Numbered from the stretch's first letter, positions 44,182 to 53,497 are shown. The stretch is DNA of 64,000 nucleotides from an uncultured Vicinamibacterales bacterium (GCA_958295905.1 OY282382.1:558001-622000); one strand, 5' to 3'. The notes: generated by a model from the letters alone, not told the origin. Numbers and translations: made by a program.

Positions 44182-46701
44182 TCACCGGAGGCGCTCGGCG
44201 AGACTCGTCAGGGTCTCCGCGAGGCCCCGCAGCCGCTGCCCGGTGCGCCCGCCGGCGTCCGCCGCGTCGTCCCCGAGCGCCGCCGCCGCCGACGTGAGCT
44301 CCGCCGCAAGGGCGGGGTCGGCGCCCGCGCCGCCGAAGCGGTTGAGCAGCCTCGACAGCGCCGCGCGGCGCTCCGCCCCGAGGGTGTCGCTGCGCTCGAG
44401 CTGGTCGAGATAGGCGCGCGCGACGACGGGCCGCGCCGGCCGGTCGATGCGCCGCTGTTGCTGCGCGTTGAACCCGGCGGGGATGATCGCCGCGGCGGCG
44501 GCGAGCTCGTTCTCGGTCAGGTGCTCGCTCGGCAGCAGCTCGAGGACGTCGAGGCCGCGGGCGATCTCGGTGCCGTAGATGTAGCCGCGGTACCAGTAGG
44601 CCGACCAGTAGCCGCCCATGACGAAACGCTCGGCGTTGATGGGACCGCGGTCGAAGAACGCGATCTCGACGGGGTTCGCCGAGTCGGTGAAGTCGAAGAC
44701 CGAGATGCCACCCTGGTACCAGGCCTGCACCATGATGTCGCGGCCCGGCACGGGGACGAGCGAGCCGTTGTGGGCCACGCAGTTCTCCGTCTCGGTCTGC
44801 GGGGCGGGCAGCTTGTAGTGGCTGCGGAACTCCATCCTGCCGTCGACGATGTCGTAGATGGCGTTGGCCCCCCACTCGCGGGGGTCGGAAGCGCGGCAGC
44901 GCGGGCGCCCGCCGCCGCCCCATTCGTCGGTGAAGATGACCTTGGTGCCGTCGTTGTTGAACGTCGCCGAGTGCCAGTAGGCGAACGAGGGGTCGATGAC
45001 GTCGTCGAGCCGGACCGGGTTCACGGGGTCGGAGATGTCGAGCAGGATGCCGTTGCCCGAACACGCCCCGGCCGCGAGGCCGATCTCGGGGAACGCGGTG
45101 ATGTCGTGGCAGCGGCTGCTCTCGGCGGTGCGCTGCGTGCCCGGCCCGTGGTCGCCGCCGGGCCACAAGCCCCCGGCCGCGCCCGTCTCGGGATCGCGGA
45201 ACACGAGGGGGCGGCTGACGACGGCCGCGTCCTCGGGGTTCGCGAGGGGGACGCGGATGACGTCGATGCGGAACAGCGCGCTGTCCGGGTTCTCGGCCGG
45301 CGACTCGTCCGAGCAGCCCTCGAGCTCCTCTCCGGATCGGACCGAGCCGGTCCCGGAACCGTAGACGTAGATGTTGCCCGCGTCGTCGGGATCGGTGACG
45401 ACGGTGTGGGTATGCGACCCCCGGCAGGTCTGCACCGCCGCGACCTGCCTCGGCATCCGCAGGTCGCCGACGTCGAAGATGCGGACGCCGCGGAACCGCT
45501 GCCCGCTCACCGGCTCGGCGACCCCCTGCAGGCCGCAGTCGAGCCGCCCGCGGGTCTGCTCGACCGACATGATCAGCAGGTTGCCGACGACCGACACGTC
45601 GCCCTGCCCGCCGGGGCACACCACCGAGGTGACGAGTTGGGGCGACGCCGGGACCTCGACGCGGTAGGTGTTGAAGCCGTGGTAACTGCCGACGTAGACC
45701 TGGTCGCCGGCGAATGCGAGGTCGGTGTTGCCGAAATTGAGGAGGCCGCGCCGCTGCGGGCCGTCCTGTTCGGCGTCCTCCTCCTCTTGCGCTTCCTCCT
45801 CGTCCGCCGCGGCCCCGTCCGGCTCGCCGCCTTCCTCGGCGTCGTCCTCGGCCTCGTCCGCGCCGGCGGCTTCAGGCTCGGCCGGCTCGGGCTCCGGGTC
45901 GGGCCGAACGGGCATGGGCCGCCCCGCCGGGTTGTTGGGATCGTAGAAGCCCTCGGGCTTCGGCCGCGTCGCGACCAGGGCCATGTTCCACAGCGCCTGC
46001 CCGGCGTCGTTGAAGCCCGCCGCGAGCTGCACCCGCGGGTCGGGGGACGCCTCGGCGAGCATCGCGTCCATGCGGTTGATCTCGGCCGTCTGGTCGGCGG
46101 TGATGTCCGAGGTGAACGCGAAGAGCTGCGAATCCTGCGCCGCGCCGCGCTGGCGGAGCAGATTCTCGACCATGGTCAGGGCGCCGCGGTGGTGCTTGAT
46201 CATCAGCTCGAGGAACAGGCGGTCGAACGCGTTCCCCTCCGCCTCGGAGAGGCGCGCCATCTCCTCCGCCGTCAGCATGCCCGGCATCCGCTCGGCCCCC
46301 GGCGCATGGTGCGCGTCGATCGCGGTGACCTCCTGGCCGCGCTCGCGCAGCCAGTCCTGCATCATCTCGATCTCGTCTTCCTGCGAGAGCTCGATGCGCC
46401 GCGCCGTCGCCCGCATCGCGTCGCTGGCGGTGTTGACGTCGAGCAACCCGGTCATCTCGAGGGCCTGGGCGTGGTGCGAGATCATGCCCTGCATGAACAT
46501 CACGTCCGCCTCGGTGAACCGGATGCCGGCGAGGTCGGAAGCCTCGGCGGCCGAGATGGTCCGGCTCGGCTGACCGGGCGCGCCCGGCTGCACGATGGGG
46601 GGCTGCGCCGGGGCCGCCGGCGCGCCGAGCGTCAGGAGCGCCACGCCGCCGGCCGCGAGGGCCGCGGCAAACTGCGGGCGAGAGAGATTCTGTCGGGTCA
46701 T
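44182..46701 (-). CDS. Secreted DUF305 - LVIVD-type propeller fusion protein
   Basis: 839 residues from ATG 46701, chosen because the signal peptide (GGVALLTLGAPAAPAQ) follows at the right distance. The N-terminal DUF305 domain has MFMQGMISHHAQALEM and LELMIKHHRGALTMVE, the paired His-Met four-helix motifs typical of this family. A long acidic linker (runs of E, D and A, about residues 255-320) leads to a propeller of LVIVD-like repeats (VYVGSYHGFNTYRV, GVRIFDVGDLRMPRQVAAV, NGILLDISDPVNPVRLDDV, GISVFDFTDSANPVEIAFF) and a helical C-terminus. DUF305 proteins are exported, sometimes metal-linked. The fusion is large; its substrate is not known. Confidence 0.82.
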   Translation of the reverse strand: MTRQNLSRPQFAAALAAGGVALLTLGAPAAPAQPPIVQPGAPGQPSRTISAAEASDLAGIRFTEADVMFMQGMISHHAQALEMTGLLDVNTASDAMRATARRIELSQEDEIEMMQDWLRERGQEVTAIDAHHAPGAERMPGMLTAEEMARLSEAEGNAFDRLFLELMIKHHRGALTMVENLLRQRGAAQDSQLFAFTSDITADQTAEINRMDAMLAEASPDPRVQLAAGFNDAGQALWNMALVATRPKPEGFYDPNNPAGRPMPVRPDPEPEPAEPEAAGADEAEDDAEEGGEPDGAAADEEEAQEEEDAEQDGPQRRGLLNFGNTDLAFAGDQVYVGSYHGFNTYRVEVPASPQLVTSVVCPGGQGDVSVVGNLLIMSVEQTRGRLDCGLQGVAEPVSGQRFRGVRIFDVGDLRMPRQVAAVQTCRGSHTHTVVTDPDDAGNIYVYGSGTGSVRSGEELEGCSDESPAENPDSALFRIDVIRVPLANPEDAAVVSRPLVFRDPETGAAGGLWPGGDHGPGTQRTAESSRCHDITAFPEIGLAAGACSGNGILLDISDPVNPVRLDDVIDPSFAYWHSATFNNDGTKVIFTDEWGGGGRPRCRASDPREWGANAIYDIVDGRMEFRSHYKLPAPQTETENCVAHNGSLVPVPGRDIMVQAWYQGGISVFDFTDSANPVEIAFFDRGPINAERFVMGGYWSAYWYRGYIYGTEIARGLDVLELLPSEHLTENELAAAAAIIPAGFNAQQQRRIDRPARPVVARAYLDQLERSDTLGAERRAALSRLLNRFGGAGADPALAAELTSAAAALGDDAADAGGRTGQRLRGLAETLTSLAERLR

Positions 46702-46731
46702 GGGTAGTCTCCGCCGCCCTCCTTGCGCCTT

Positions 46732-46817
46732 GTCAGGCACGGGCGTTCTCTTGCTGCGGGCGCTCTCTCAGCCCGCTGGCGCCCCCGCCGCTCTCGGTGC
46801 GGCGCGGGGTTTTCACC
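46732..46817 (-). repeat. Dispersed intergenic repeat, inverted copy
   Basis: Reverse complement contains ACCGAGAGCGGCGGGGGCGC, CAGCGGGCTGA and AGAACGCCCGTGC in the same order as 48292-48380 and 51061-51160. It lies in the short gap between two minus-strand genes. Confidence 0.85.
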
Positions 46818-46823
46818 GGACTG

Positions 46824-47960
46824 CTACCGGGCGCCGCCGCCGCCCGTGGTGGTATCCAACGAGAACGGATCCGGGCCGCGCCCTTCGGCGAACTCCTGCT
46901 CCTGAGCCCGGTGGCCGATGAACATCGCGGCCAACCCGTAGTTCCCCTCGTGGCACCGCGGCTCGTAGTAGATCCGATTCTGCTCGTCGCTCTGGCGCTT
47001 CAGCTCCTGCCGGACGGTCCACGGCGCCGTCCAGACGGTCGGATCCGAGATGGTCACCTCGTAGACGAGCGTGTCGGCGTCGACCACACTGTACCGCTCG
47101 ACGAGCGTCCGGTTCACGGTCGAGCCGCGGAACGGGAACTTCGGGGAGAAATTCGTGGTCTCGATGACCAGCGTGCCGCCCTCCCAGCGCCCCCGCGAGT
47201 CGCCATGGCGAAGACGGACCCGGCTCGGCGGGTGGCTCCCGCTCAGATAGGCGATGCGCTGGTAGCCTTGGCCCTGCCCCGTGTCGTAGGCGATCGCGAC
47301 GGCGTCCCCGCCCTGGACGATGCGCCGGAACCCGTTGAAGTCCGGTGTGGCGCCCAGCATGCACCGATCGCCAAGACTCTGATCTTCGGGTCCGTCGTGG
47401 CGGTTCATCCTCAACGTGTTGTAAAAAGGCGGGATGTCGAACCGGCGCGGGGACACCGGCCCGTATTGCCCGCCCTCGCAGCCGGGCGCCTGTTGCTCGC
47501 AGGTCGGCGTGTTCCGCATCAGCATCACCCGCCACTCGCGCCGGACGTCCTCGTCCCGCTGCGCCTCCGGCGTCAGGGCCGGGATCCGCCCGTTCGGCGG
47601 ATCGACGACGAGCGACGTGCGCGGACCCGCCGGCTTCGCCGAGCTGAAGACGGCGTTATAGGCCCCGGACACGTCCTGCGCGCTCCCGCGTGGACCGCGG
47701 CGGTTGCGCCCCGGGACCATGCGCGCCTGATCACGGGCCGCCCGCTCTTCGGCGGTCGCGAATTCTCGACCGCCCAGCTCGGGCGCCCGCTCGAAGGGAG
47801 TGTCGTAGACGTCGAGCCAGATCCCATCGAGATCCGGATGTCCCGATGCGGTCGTGCCGGTCGCCTGCGCCAGCACCTGGACCGTGGCGAGTTGGAAGAT
47901 CACCACGACGGCGGCCAGCGCCATCGCGACACCGAGTGAATCGAGCAGTCGTCTCTTCAT
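46824..47960 (-). CDS. Secreted protein of unknown function, RWEG/CHEGN family member 2
   Basis: 378 residues from ATG 47960 (GAGGTCGGG upstream); signal segment SLGVAMALAAVVVIFQLATV ending VLAQA. The mature part opens GHPDLDGIWLDVYD and contains LVVDPPNGRIPALTPEA, DRCMLGATP, GRWEGGTLVIETTNF and RCHEGNYGL, the same scaffold as 22854-23828 but longer, with additional cysteines (TCEQQAPGCEGG). Exported, function unknown. It is about 120 bp upstream of the DUF305 fusion on the same strand. Confidence 0.75.
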   Translation of the reverse strand: MKRRLLDSLGVAMALAAVVVIFQLATVQVLAQATGTTASGHPDLDGIWLDVYDTPFERAPELGGREFATAEERAARDQARMVPGRNRRGPRGSAQDVSGAYNAVFSSAKPAGPRTSLVVDPPNGRIPALTPEAQRDEDVRREWRVMLMRNTPTCEQQAPGCEGGQYGPVSPRRFDIPPFYNTLRMNRHDGPEDQSLGDRCMLGATPDFNGFRRIVQGGDAVAIAYDTGQGQGYQRIAYLSGSHPPSRVRLRHGDSRGRWEGGTLVIETTNFSPKFPFRGSTVNRTLVERYSVVDADTLVYEVTISDPTVWTAPWTVRQELKRQSDEQNRIYYEPRCHEGNYGLAAMFIGHRAQEQEFAEGRGPDPFSLDTTTGGGGAR

Positions 47961-48082
47961 GTCCCGACCTCGTCGAAACGGCCGTTGGGCGGTCCGCGAA
48001 CTCGACGCGGGCCATGCGGGGAAAGTTGACCCGACCATCATAGTGCTCCGCTCCTGGTTGGACAATGGCGCTCCGGTAGCGG

Positions 48083-48118
48083 GCAGGACCATCCCACGCT
48101 CCGCCACCGCCGGGCGCA
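48083..48118 (-). repeat. Dispersed intergenic repeat copy 2 (inverted)
   Basis: Inverted near-identical partner of 3775-3811. Confidence 0.7.
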
Positions 48119-48291
48119 GTCAGAACCGTGGCGGGTCACCTGCTTGGCGTGGTAGAGGTAGCTAGCCAGGGCCGACGCTTCTTCGGGCAGCGTCGAGTCG
48201 ATGCGCTGGTGGTAGTCGACCGGGCCGCCCTCAGATGGCCCAGGAACACCCCCAGCAGCCCCAGCAGGGCCAACCCGCCGGCGATTCGGCC

Positions 48292-48380
48292 CGAAACCCC
48301 GCGTCGCACCGAGAGCGGCGCGGGCGGCAGCAGGCTGAGGAGCGCCCGCGGGCAAAGAACGCCCGTGCTGACCAAGCGTG
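48292..48380 (+). repeat. Dispersed intergenic repeat copy
   Basis: Runs from CGAAACCCCGCGTCGCACCG through GAGCGCCCGCGGGCAAAGAA to TGACCAAGCGTG; about 85 percent like 51068-51159 by eye and like the inverted copy at 46732-46817. It lies within a roughly 300-bp gene-free stretch downstream of the RNase D gene. Confidence 0.85.
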
Positions 48381-48417
48381 AGGAGGGCGCGAGGCCGGAA
48401 GTCGCCACGCAGCCACC

Positions 48418-49494
48418 TCAATCGGGGCGGCCGAGCAGCGACTGCTGCCACGGCAGGAGGGCCTCGAGCCCACCGCCGCCCTCGGTGGCGATGCGTTCGA
48501 GCGCCGCGCGCGAGGCGATCAGATCCGCGTCGATGGCCAGCTTTTTCGCGGCCTGGTCCCGCTGCCGCCTGAGCCCGGCGACGTGCTTCTCCTGCGTCTT
48601 CGTGAGCCGCGGGCGCGCCCTGCCCGGCACGCGGCCCGGCCATTCGCCGCGGTCGAGCGCCAACGCGCCCTCCGCGGCCCGCTCAAAGCCGTCGCGACGA
48701 GAACCGCGCAGGCCCCGCGGCGATACGTGCTCTCCCCGATCGAACCGCTGCGCGGCGTCGACGAGATCCGCGTTGGACAGGATGTGGAACGGGGGACGGT
48801 CGACGCGGCTCGCCTCGTCTTCGCGCCAGCGCCACAGCGCACGCAGGACCGCGCCCGCGCGCGGCCCGAGCACGTGACTGCCGCGCACCCGCCACGCCGT
48901 CTCGGGGTCGCGCCCGCGAACGATGCGCGCCGCCGCCACCGCACGGCGGCACGACTGCTCCAGCCACGCGCGGCGTCCCAGCTCCTGGAGCCGCCGCTCG
49001 AGCCGCTCCGCGAGAGGCAGGAGAAAGCGCGTATCATTGCGCGCGTACTCGGCGAGCCGGGGGGGCAGCGGCCGGCGCGCCCAGTTGGCCGTCTGCAGGC
49101 CCTTGGGGAGGACGACGCCGAAGTGTTCGGCGACGAGCCCTGCGTAGCCGTACTTCGCGGCCCCGGTGAGCCGCGCCGCGATCATGGTGTCGAAGACGGC
49201 GGCCGGCGCGCCGAGGCCGAGGCGGTGCAACATGCGCAGATCGAAGTCCGCGCCGTGCATGACCATTTCGGTGCGGGCCAGGACGTCGAGCAGGGGCGTC
49301 AGATCGAGGCCGGCCAGCGGATCGACGAGCTCGTCGGCGCCGGGCAGCCCGATCTGCACCAAGCACACCTTCTCCCGGTAGCAGTGGAGGCTGTCGGCCT
49401 CGGTATCGACGCCGATACGGTCGGCCGCGGCGATGCGCGCCGCGAGGTCGGCCAGGGAGGCGGACGTCTCGATCACCGCACGGAACCCCGCCAC
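48418..49494 (-). CDS. rnd: Ribonuclease D
   Basis: 358 residues from GTG. The DEDDy exonuclease domain shows IGVDTEADSLH (Asp30, Glu32), MVMHGADFDLRML and LAEYARNDTRFLLPLAERL with the Tyr/Asp pair; an HRDC-type helical region follows (DEASRVDRPPFHILSNADLV) and a basic C-terminus. Processes tRNA 3' ends and structured RNA. Length and order are normal for bacterial RNase D. It stands between repeats and an unrelated kelch gene; no regulation visible. Confidence 0.9.
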   Translation of the reverse strand: MAGFRAVIETSASLADLAARIAAADRIGVDTEADSLHCYREKVCLVQIGLPGADELVDPLAGLDLTPLLDVLARTEMVMHGADFDLRMLHRLGLGAPAAVFDTMIAARLTGAAKYGYAGLVAEHFGVVLPKGLQTANWARRPLPPRLAEYARNDTRFLLPLAERLERRLQELGRRAWLEQSCRRAVAAARIVRGRDPETAWRVRGSHVLGPRAGAVLRALWRWREDEASRVDRPPFHILSNADLVDAAQRFDRGEHVSPRGLRGSRRDGFERAAEGALALDRGEWPGRVPGRARPRLTKTQEKHVAGLRRQRDQAAKKLAIDADLIASRAALERIATEGGGGLEALLPWQQSLLGRPD

Positions 49495-49656
49495 CGGGTG
49501 GAACCGGGTCTGGCGCGACGGCGCCGCGGGCCCGACCGCCCGGAGGGCGTGCGCAGCCCACGCCTCCGGAACCCGGTGGCGGCCGCCCGGCCGGATTCGA
49601 GCGGCGATGCGGCGCGCGGTTTCACGACGGGCTCTCCGGCCGGCGGCGGGCCGGGG

Positions 49657-50685
49657 TCACGGCGCGGCGGCGACCCACATGTCGGCCTGCACCGCGCTCC
49701 GGCCCGGCGAGCCGCCGGCCACGAAGAACCGGCCGTCGATGATCGCGGCGGCGGGCGACGACAGCGGCAGCGGCAGCTTGCCCGCCACCTCCCACCCGCC
49801 GCCCGGAGACAGGACCAGTATGTCGGGGTCAACCTGCTTCGACCCGCCCGGCGCGGTGGTGTGCCCGCCGGCCATGTAGATGCGGCCGTCGTGCACGAAG
49901 GTCGCGCCCTCGGCGTGCGAGTGCCCCTTGGGCAGGGGAGGGCCGCTCGTCCAAGTGTCGGCGGCGGGGTCGTAGACGTCGACCCGAGCCTGGTCGAGCT
50001 GCTCGCTGTCGTGGTGGAACTGGCCGCCGATGGCGTAGATCTTCCCGTCGAACGTCACGCTCGAGAACTGGTTGCGCGGCGCCGGCATCGGCGCGGCGGG
50101 CGTCCATTCGGCGCGGCGGTCAGCCGCCCACGCGTCGAGGTCGAGCATCCAGTGGTCGGGCGAGTCGGTGTCCCGGTCCTCCTCGACGCCCCCCATGTAG
50201 TGCAGCCGGCGGCCGACGAGGGCGAGGCCGCCGCCGCCGCGCGGCTCGGGCAGCAGCGGGGCCGCGGTGTAGCGGTCGGCGTCGACGTCGTAGCTCCACA
50301 CCTCGGCGATGGTGTGCCCGCGGTAGCCGTCCTTGAACCCGCCCGCGAACCACACCGTGCGGCCGTCGAGCACCATGTTCATGTGGGTGATGGCGCTCGG
50401 CAGGTCCTGGATGCGCGTCCAGCTCCCGTCGCCGGGGTCGAAGACGTTGGAGAGCTTGCTCGACCGGACCCCGTCGGTGTAGCCGCCGAACAGGTACAGC
50501 TTCCCGTCGAGGACGACGGTGCCCGGCTCCCACTTCTCGACCGGCATGTCCGGCAGCTTTTCCCAGTCCTGCGCGCCGGCGGGCGCGGCGGCCAGCAGGG
50601 CCGCGGCCAGCGCGGCGGCGAACCGGGTCCGCATTCCCGGCTGGCTGCGCAGTCCCTCGGCGTTCGATGCAGTGGCGGCGCGCAT
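49657..50685 (-). CDS. Secreted kelch-repeat beta-propeller protein
   Basis: 342 residues from ATG 50685 (GAGAGGGG upstream); an inner ATG at 50634 would give a more standard signal peptide (MRTRFAAALAAALLAAAPAG). Six kelch blades are visible, each with a GG pair followed by Y/W: VLDGKLYLFGGYTDG, LDGRTVWFAGGFKDG, VGRRLHYMGGVEED, FDGKIYAIGGQFH, HDGRIYMAGGHTT, IDGRFFVAGGSPG. No catalytic domain attached, so a binding or structural role outside the cytoplasm is likely. Start choice is the main uncertainty. Confidence 0.82.
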   Translation of the reverse strand: MRAATASNAEGLRSQPGMRTRFAAALAAALLAAAPAGAQDWEKLPDMPVEKWEPGTVVLDGKLYLFGGYTDGVRSSKLSNVFDPGDGSWTRIQDLPSAITHMNMVLDGRTVWFAGGFKDGYRGHTIAEVWSYDVDADRYTAAPLLPEPRGGGGLALVGRRLHYMGGVEEDRDTDSPDHWMLDLDAWAADRRAEWTPAAPMPAPRNQFSSVTFDGKIYAIGGQFHHDSEQLDQARVDVYDPAADTWTSGPPLPKGHSHAEGATFVHDGRIYMAGGHTTAPGGSKQVDPDILVLSPGGGWEVAGKLPLPLSSPAAAIIDGRFFVAGGSPGRSAVQADMWVAAAP

Positions 50686-50770
50686 GGTTCGTGGCCCCTC
50701 TCCCGCTCCATCCGGGAAGGCGGGAGCCGATCATACCAGCCCAGGAATCGTCGCGCGGCTCGGCCGCCCC

Positions 50771-50941
50771 GCCAACCCTGCCGTCAGCCGGTGTCTCCGG
50801 GCGGTCAGGTGGTGATTGGGAAGCGGAGGGTTCAAGCCCCACCAACCCTACCGTCGGCCGGTGTCTCCGGGGGAAGGCGGCACCTCCCGCAGCGGCGCGC
50901 CACCGACCAGGGACACCCCCAGGCCAAGTCGGTGTCTCCGG
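50771..50941 (+). repeat. Three diverged tandem units with a 70-71-bp period
   Basis: CGGTGTCTCCGG recurs at 50789, 50859 and 50930, the first two preceded by CCAACCCT(G/A)CCGTC. The region lies between the kelch and NRAMP-like genes. The CCAACCCT block links it to the 43826 family. Confidence 0.7.
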
Positions 50942-51033
50942 CAGAAGATGGCGCCTCCCGCAGGACGCGGCGCCGTCGTGCGGACGAACGGCCCTCCCGA
51001 AATCGTCCCGCTCATGCGGGGGAACCCGATTCA

Positions 51034-51195
51034 CGCCTTCATCGGCGCAGAGACTCCTACCAGCCCGTGGTGAACCCCCGCGTCGCCCCGAGAGCGGCGG
51101 GGGCGCCAGCGGGCTGAAGAGCGCCCGCGGGTAAAAACGCCCGTGCCAGACCAAGCGTGGGATCGGCGTCCCCGATCATGACGGTTTGGGCATGG
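51034..51195 (+). repeat. Longest copy of the dispersed intergenic repeat
   Basis: In order: TCGGCGCAGAGACTCCTA, CAGCCCGTGGTGAA (like the IS1182-like left end), the block shared with 46732 and 48292, and GATCGGCGTCCCCGAT with GACGGTTTGGG, shared with 60002-60033. Other copies hold only parts, so this may be the most complete form. Confidence 0.75.
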
Positions 51196-51263
51196 GCAAC
51201 CGACGAACAACGCCGTCCGGCGGGATGCATCGCCGAAGGCAGCGGGGACTTCGCGACGGGCTG

Positions 51264-52478
51264 CTACCCCCCCGCACCGAAGACGCGGGCCAGTTGGACC
51301 ACCGAGAGCCCGAAGATCACCAGGACCACCAGCGCCCCGGCGGTGTTGGCGAGCCGCGAGTTGCGGTGCTTCCCCATGATCCCGGTGTGGTTCACGACGA
51401 CCAGCAGGAGGATCAGGGTCAGCGGCAGCACCACCGCGTTGCCGGCCTGGGCGAGCAGGATGATCTGGTACGGCGACGCGCCGAGGAAGATCCCGAAGAC
51501 CATGCCGGTCAGCAGCACGGCGCCCCAGAGCAGGCGGAAGCGGCGGCTCTTGAGGTCGGCGCCCCAGCCCAACGCCCCCGCCGCGGCGTAGGCGGCGGCC
51601 AGCGGCGCCGTGATCGACGAGGTCAGGCCGGCCGCGAAGAGCCCGATCCCGAAGAACAGCGGCGCGGCGCGTCCCAGCAGGGGCTCGAGGCGCGCCGCGA
51701 CCGCCGCCACGTCGGCGTCGCCGCCCTGCCCGAACAGGGGCGCGGCGGCCACCATCACCGCCGCCGTGATCAGCCCCCCGAGGGCCACCGAGAACAGGGT
51801 GTCGCGGCGGCTCTCGCCGAGGTTCTCGTCGTTCTTCTCCGCGTCCGGCCACCGCTCGAGGACGGCGCTGGCGTGGAGGAACAGGTTGTAGGGCACGACG
51901 GTGGTCCCGATCAGCGCCAGCACCGTGAGCAGGGCGCCCGGCGGCACCCGCGGGACCAGCAGCCCCGACAGGAGGTCGCCGATGTCGGGCGCGGTGAGGA
52001 CGGCGACCACGAAGAACACCACGCTCATCAGTCCCACCAGGCCGACCAGCGCGTTCTGGATGGTCTTGTAGGTGCCGGTCATCAGCAGAGCGCCGGCCAG
52101 CCCCCCGATAATCGCCACCATGAGCCCCTGCGGCAGCCCCGTGAGCAGGGTGACGCCGAGCGACGCGCCGAGCAGATTGCCGGTCTGGAACGCGGCGTTC
52201 CCGACCAGGATGGTCGTCGCGATGAGGCCCAGCGCGCCCGCCCGGAGCCGCGGGTTCGCAAGGCTGTCGCGGATGGCCTCGGCGAGCCCTCGCCGGCCGG
52301 CGAGGCCGACCCGCGCGGCCATGTCCTGCAGGATGGCGGTGGTGATCACCGAGAACAGCACCGCCCACAGCAGGGCGGTTCCGTACCCGGCCCCGGCGCG
52401 GCTCGCGGTGACGAGGGTGCCCGGTCCGATGAAGGCGGCGGCGACCAGGAAACCCGGTCCGGCGCGGAAACGACTCAT
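51264..52478 (-). CDS. NRAMP-family transporter with altered metal-site motifs
   Basis: 404 residues, 11 hydrophobic helices, start ATG after GGAGGAAC. NRAMP proteins move Mn, Fe or other divalent cations with protons. Helix 1 normally carries DPGN; here it reads AAFIGPGTLVTASRAG, so the metal-binding Asp and Asn positions are Gly and Thr. In helix 6 the usual MPHN segment is VPYNLFLHASAV, losing the Met thought to favour transition metals and the His. Other family features are kept (NAAFQTGNLLGASLG, LTSSITAPLAAAYAAAG). Altered selectivity, as in NRAMP-related magnesium carriers, is possible but inferred. Confidence 0.85.
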   Translation of the reverse strand: MSRFRAGPGFLVAAAFIGPGTLVTASRAGAGYGTALLWAVLFSVITTAILQDMAARVGLAGRRGLAEAIRDSLANPRLRAGALGLIATTILVGNAAFQTGNLLGASLGVTLLTGLPQGLMVAIIGGLAGALLMTGTYKTIQNALVGLVGLMSVVFFVVAVLTAPDIGDLLSGLLVPRVPPGALLTVLALIGTTVVPYNLFLHASAVLERWPDAEKNDENLGESRRDTLFSVALGGLITAAVMVAAAPLFGQGGDADVAAVAARLEPLLGRAAPLFFGIGLFAAGLTSSITAPLAAAYAAAGALGWGADLKSRRFRLLWGAVLLTGMVFGIFLGASPYQIILLAQAGNAVVLPLTLILLLVVVNHTGIMGKHRNSRLANTAGALVVLVIFGLSVVQLARVFGAGG

Positions 52479-52750
52479 CGTCTGGTTCCTCCGAGGGTTG
52501 GGATCGTCGGCGGCCGTGCCCGTCGAACAGGCCGCCGACCGCCAAGTCTACGACAGGCTCGACCGCGGCCGGAGCCGAACCGGCCGCGGAACGCGGGAAA
52601 GAGAGTCGGCGCTGGGCGCGGCCGGGACCCTCTTGAGACGGGCGATCTGATGCGGCGATCGATCCAGGGTGCCGACTGCAGCCGGGCGCGCCCGTTTTCT
52701 GCGGTCCCGCGCGCCGCGCAAAACGGCCGGATAATTTGCGGTCGGCGTCC

Positions 52751-53485
52751 TCATTTCGTCGCCGAGTAGGCGACCACGGGAGGGTTGTCGAGGAAGTCGT
52801 CCCAGAAGGGGTTCTCCCGCTCACCAGGCTCCAGGGAGACGCCGAGCCAGCGGAAGTCGCGGAACCCGCACTCCCGGCAGGCGTCGTGGTAGGTCTCCGG
52901 CTTCAGGAAGAGGTTGTGGAACTCGAACTGCCGCCCGTCGGGGTTGGTGAACCGGTAGCGGATCGGGTCTCCTTCGTCGGGGGCCGAGAGCGGACCGGTC
53001 TTCTCGATGCCGTACTGCCGCCACGACACCGTTCCGCGGGGCGGACGCATGACGTTGTCGTTGAACCCGACGAGCCGTCCGCCCGCCCGCAGCGCGTCGC
53101 GGCAGACCCGCAGGAAGCGGACGAGCTTCTCCCGGCTTCCGGCGTAGTGCAGCAGATACATGGCCACCACCACGTCCGCGGCCTCGGGCTCCGGCTCGAA
53201 GTCGGCGGCGTCCCGGCAGAGATACGAGCACCCCAGCGGGTCCCGCTCCTCCTCGCGCCGGGCCAGCCGGATCATCTCCGCCGAGATGTCGACGCCCGTG
53301 ACCCGGCCCGCGCCGGACCGCTTGAGGAGGCGGGTGTAGAAGCCCCCGCCGCAGGCGAGGTCCAGCACCGTCAGGCCCCGGATGTCCCCCAGCGCTTCGA
53401 ACAGCGTGTAGCGTTCGATGGCCTTCCGGAACGGGAGCTGCTTCGAGTCCTGGTACGCCTCGGCGATGGCGTCGTACTGGGCCAC
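52751..53485 (-). CDS. Class I SAM-dependent methyltransferase
   Basis: 244 residues from GTG 53485, with GGAGG immediately upstream. Rossmann methyltransferase motifs: VLDLACGGGFYTRLLKRSG (motif I), VTGVDISAEMIRLAR (motif II), VVVAMYLLHYAG (motif IV region) and LRAGGRLVGFNDN. The C-terminal lid (YGIEKTGPLSAPDEGDPIRY, FHNLFLKPETYHDACRECGF) resembles small-molecule methyltransferases. Substrate unknown. Downstream of two palindromic repeat units; no operon partner is obvious. Confidence 0.88.
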   Translation of the reverse strand: MAQYDAIAEAYQDSKQLPFRKAIERYTLFEALGDIRGLTVLDLACGGGFYTRLLKRSGAGRVTGVDISAEMIRLARREEERDPLGCSYLCRDAADFEPEPEAADVVVAMYLLHYAGSREKLVRFLRVCRDALRAGGRLVGFNDNVMRPPRGTVSWRQYGIEKTGPLSAPDEGDPIRYRFTNPDGRQFEFHNLFLKPETYHDACRECGFRDFRWLGVSLEPGERENPFWDDFLDNPPVVAYSATK

Positions 53486-53497
53486 GGTCCTCCGAGC

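Noticed and set aside
50825-50850. tRNA-like GGGTTCAAGCCCC segment
   Set aside because: No acceptor or anticodon stem can be drawn around it; it belongs to the intergenic repeat.
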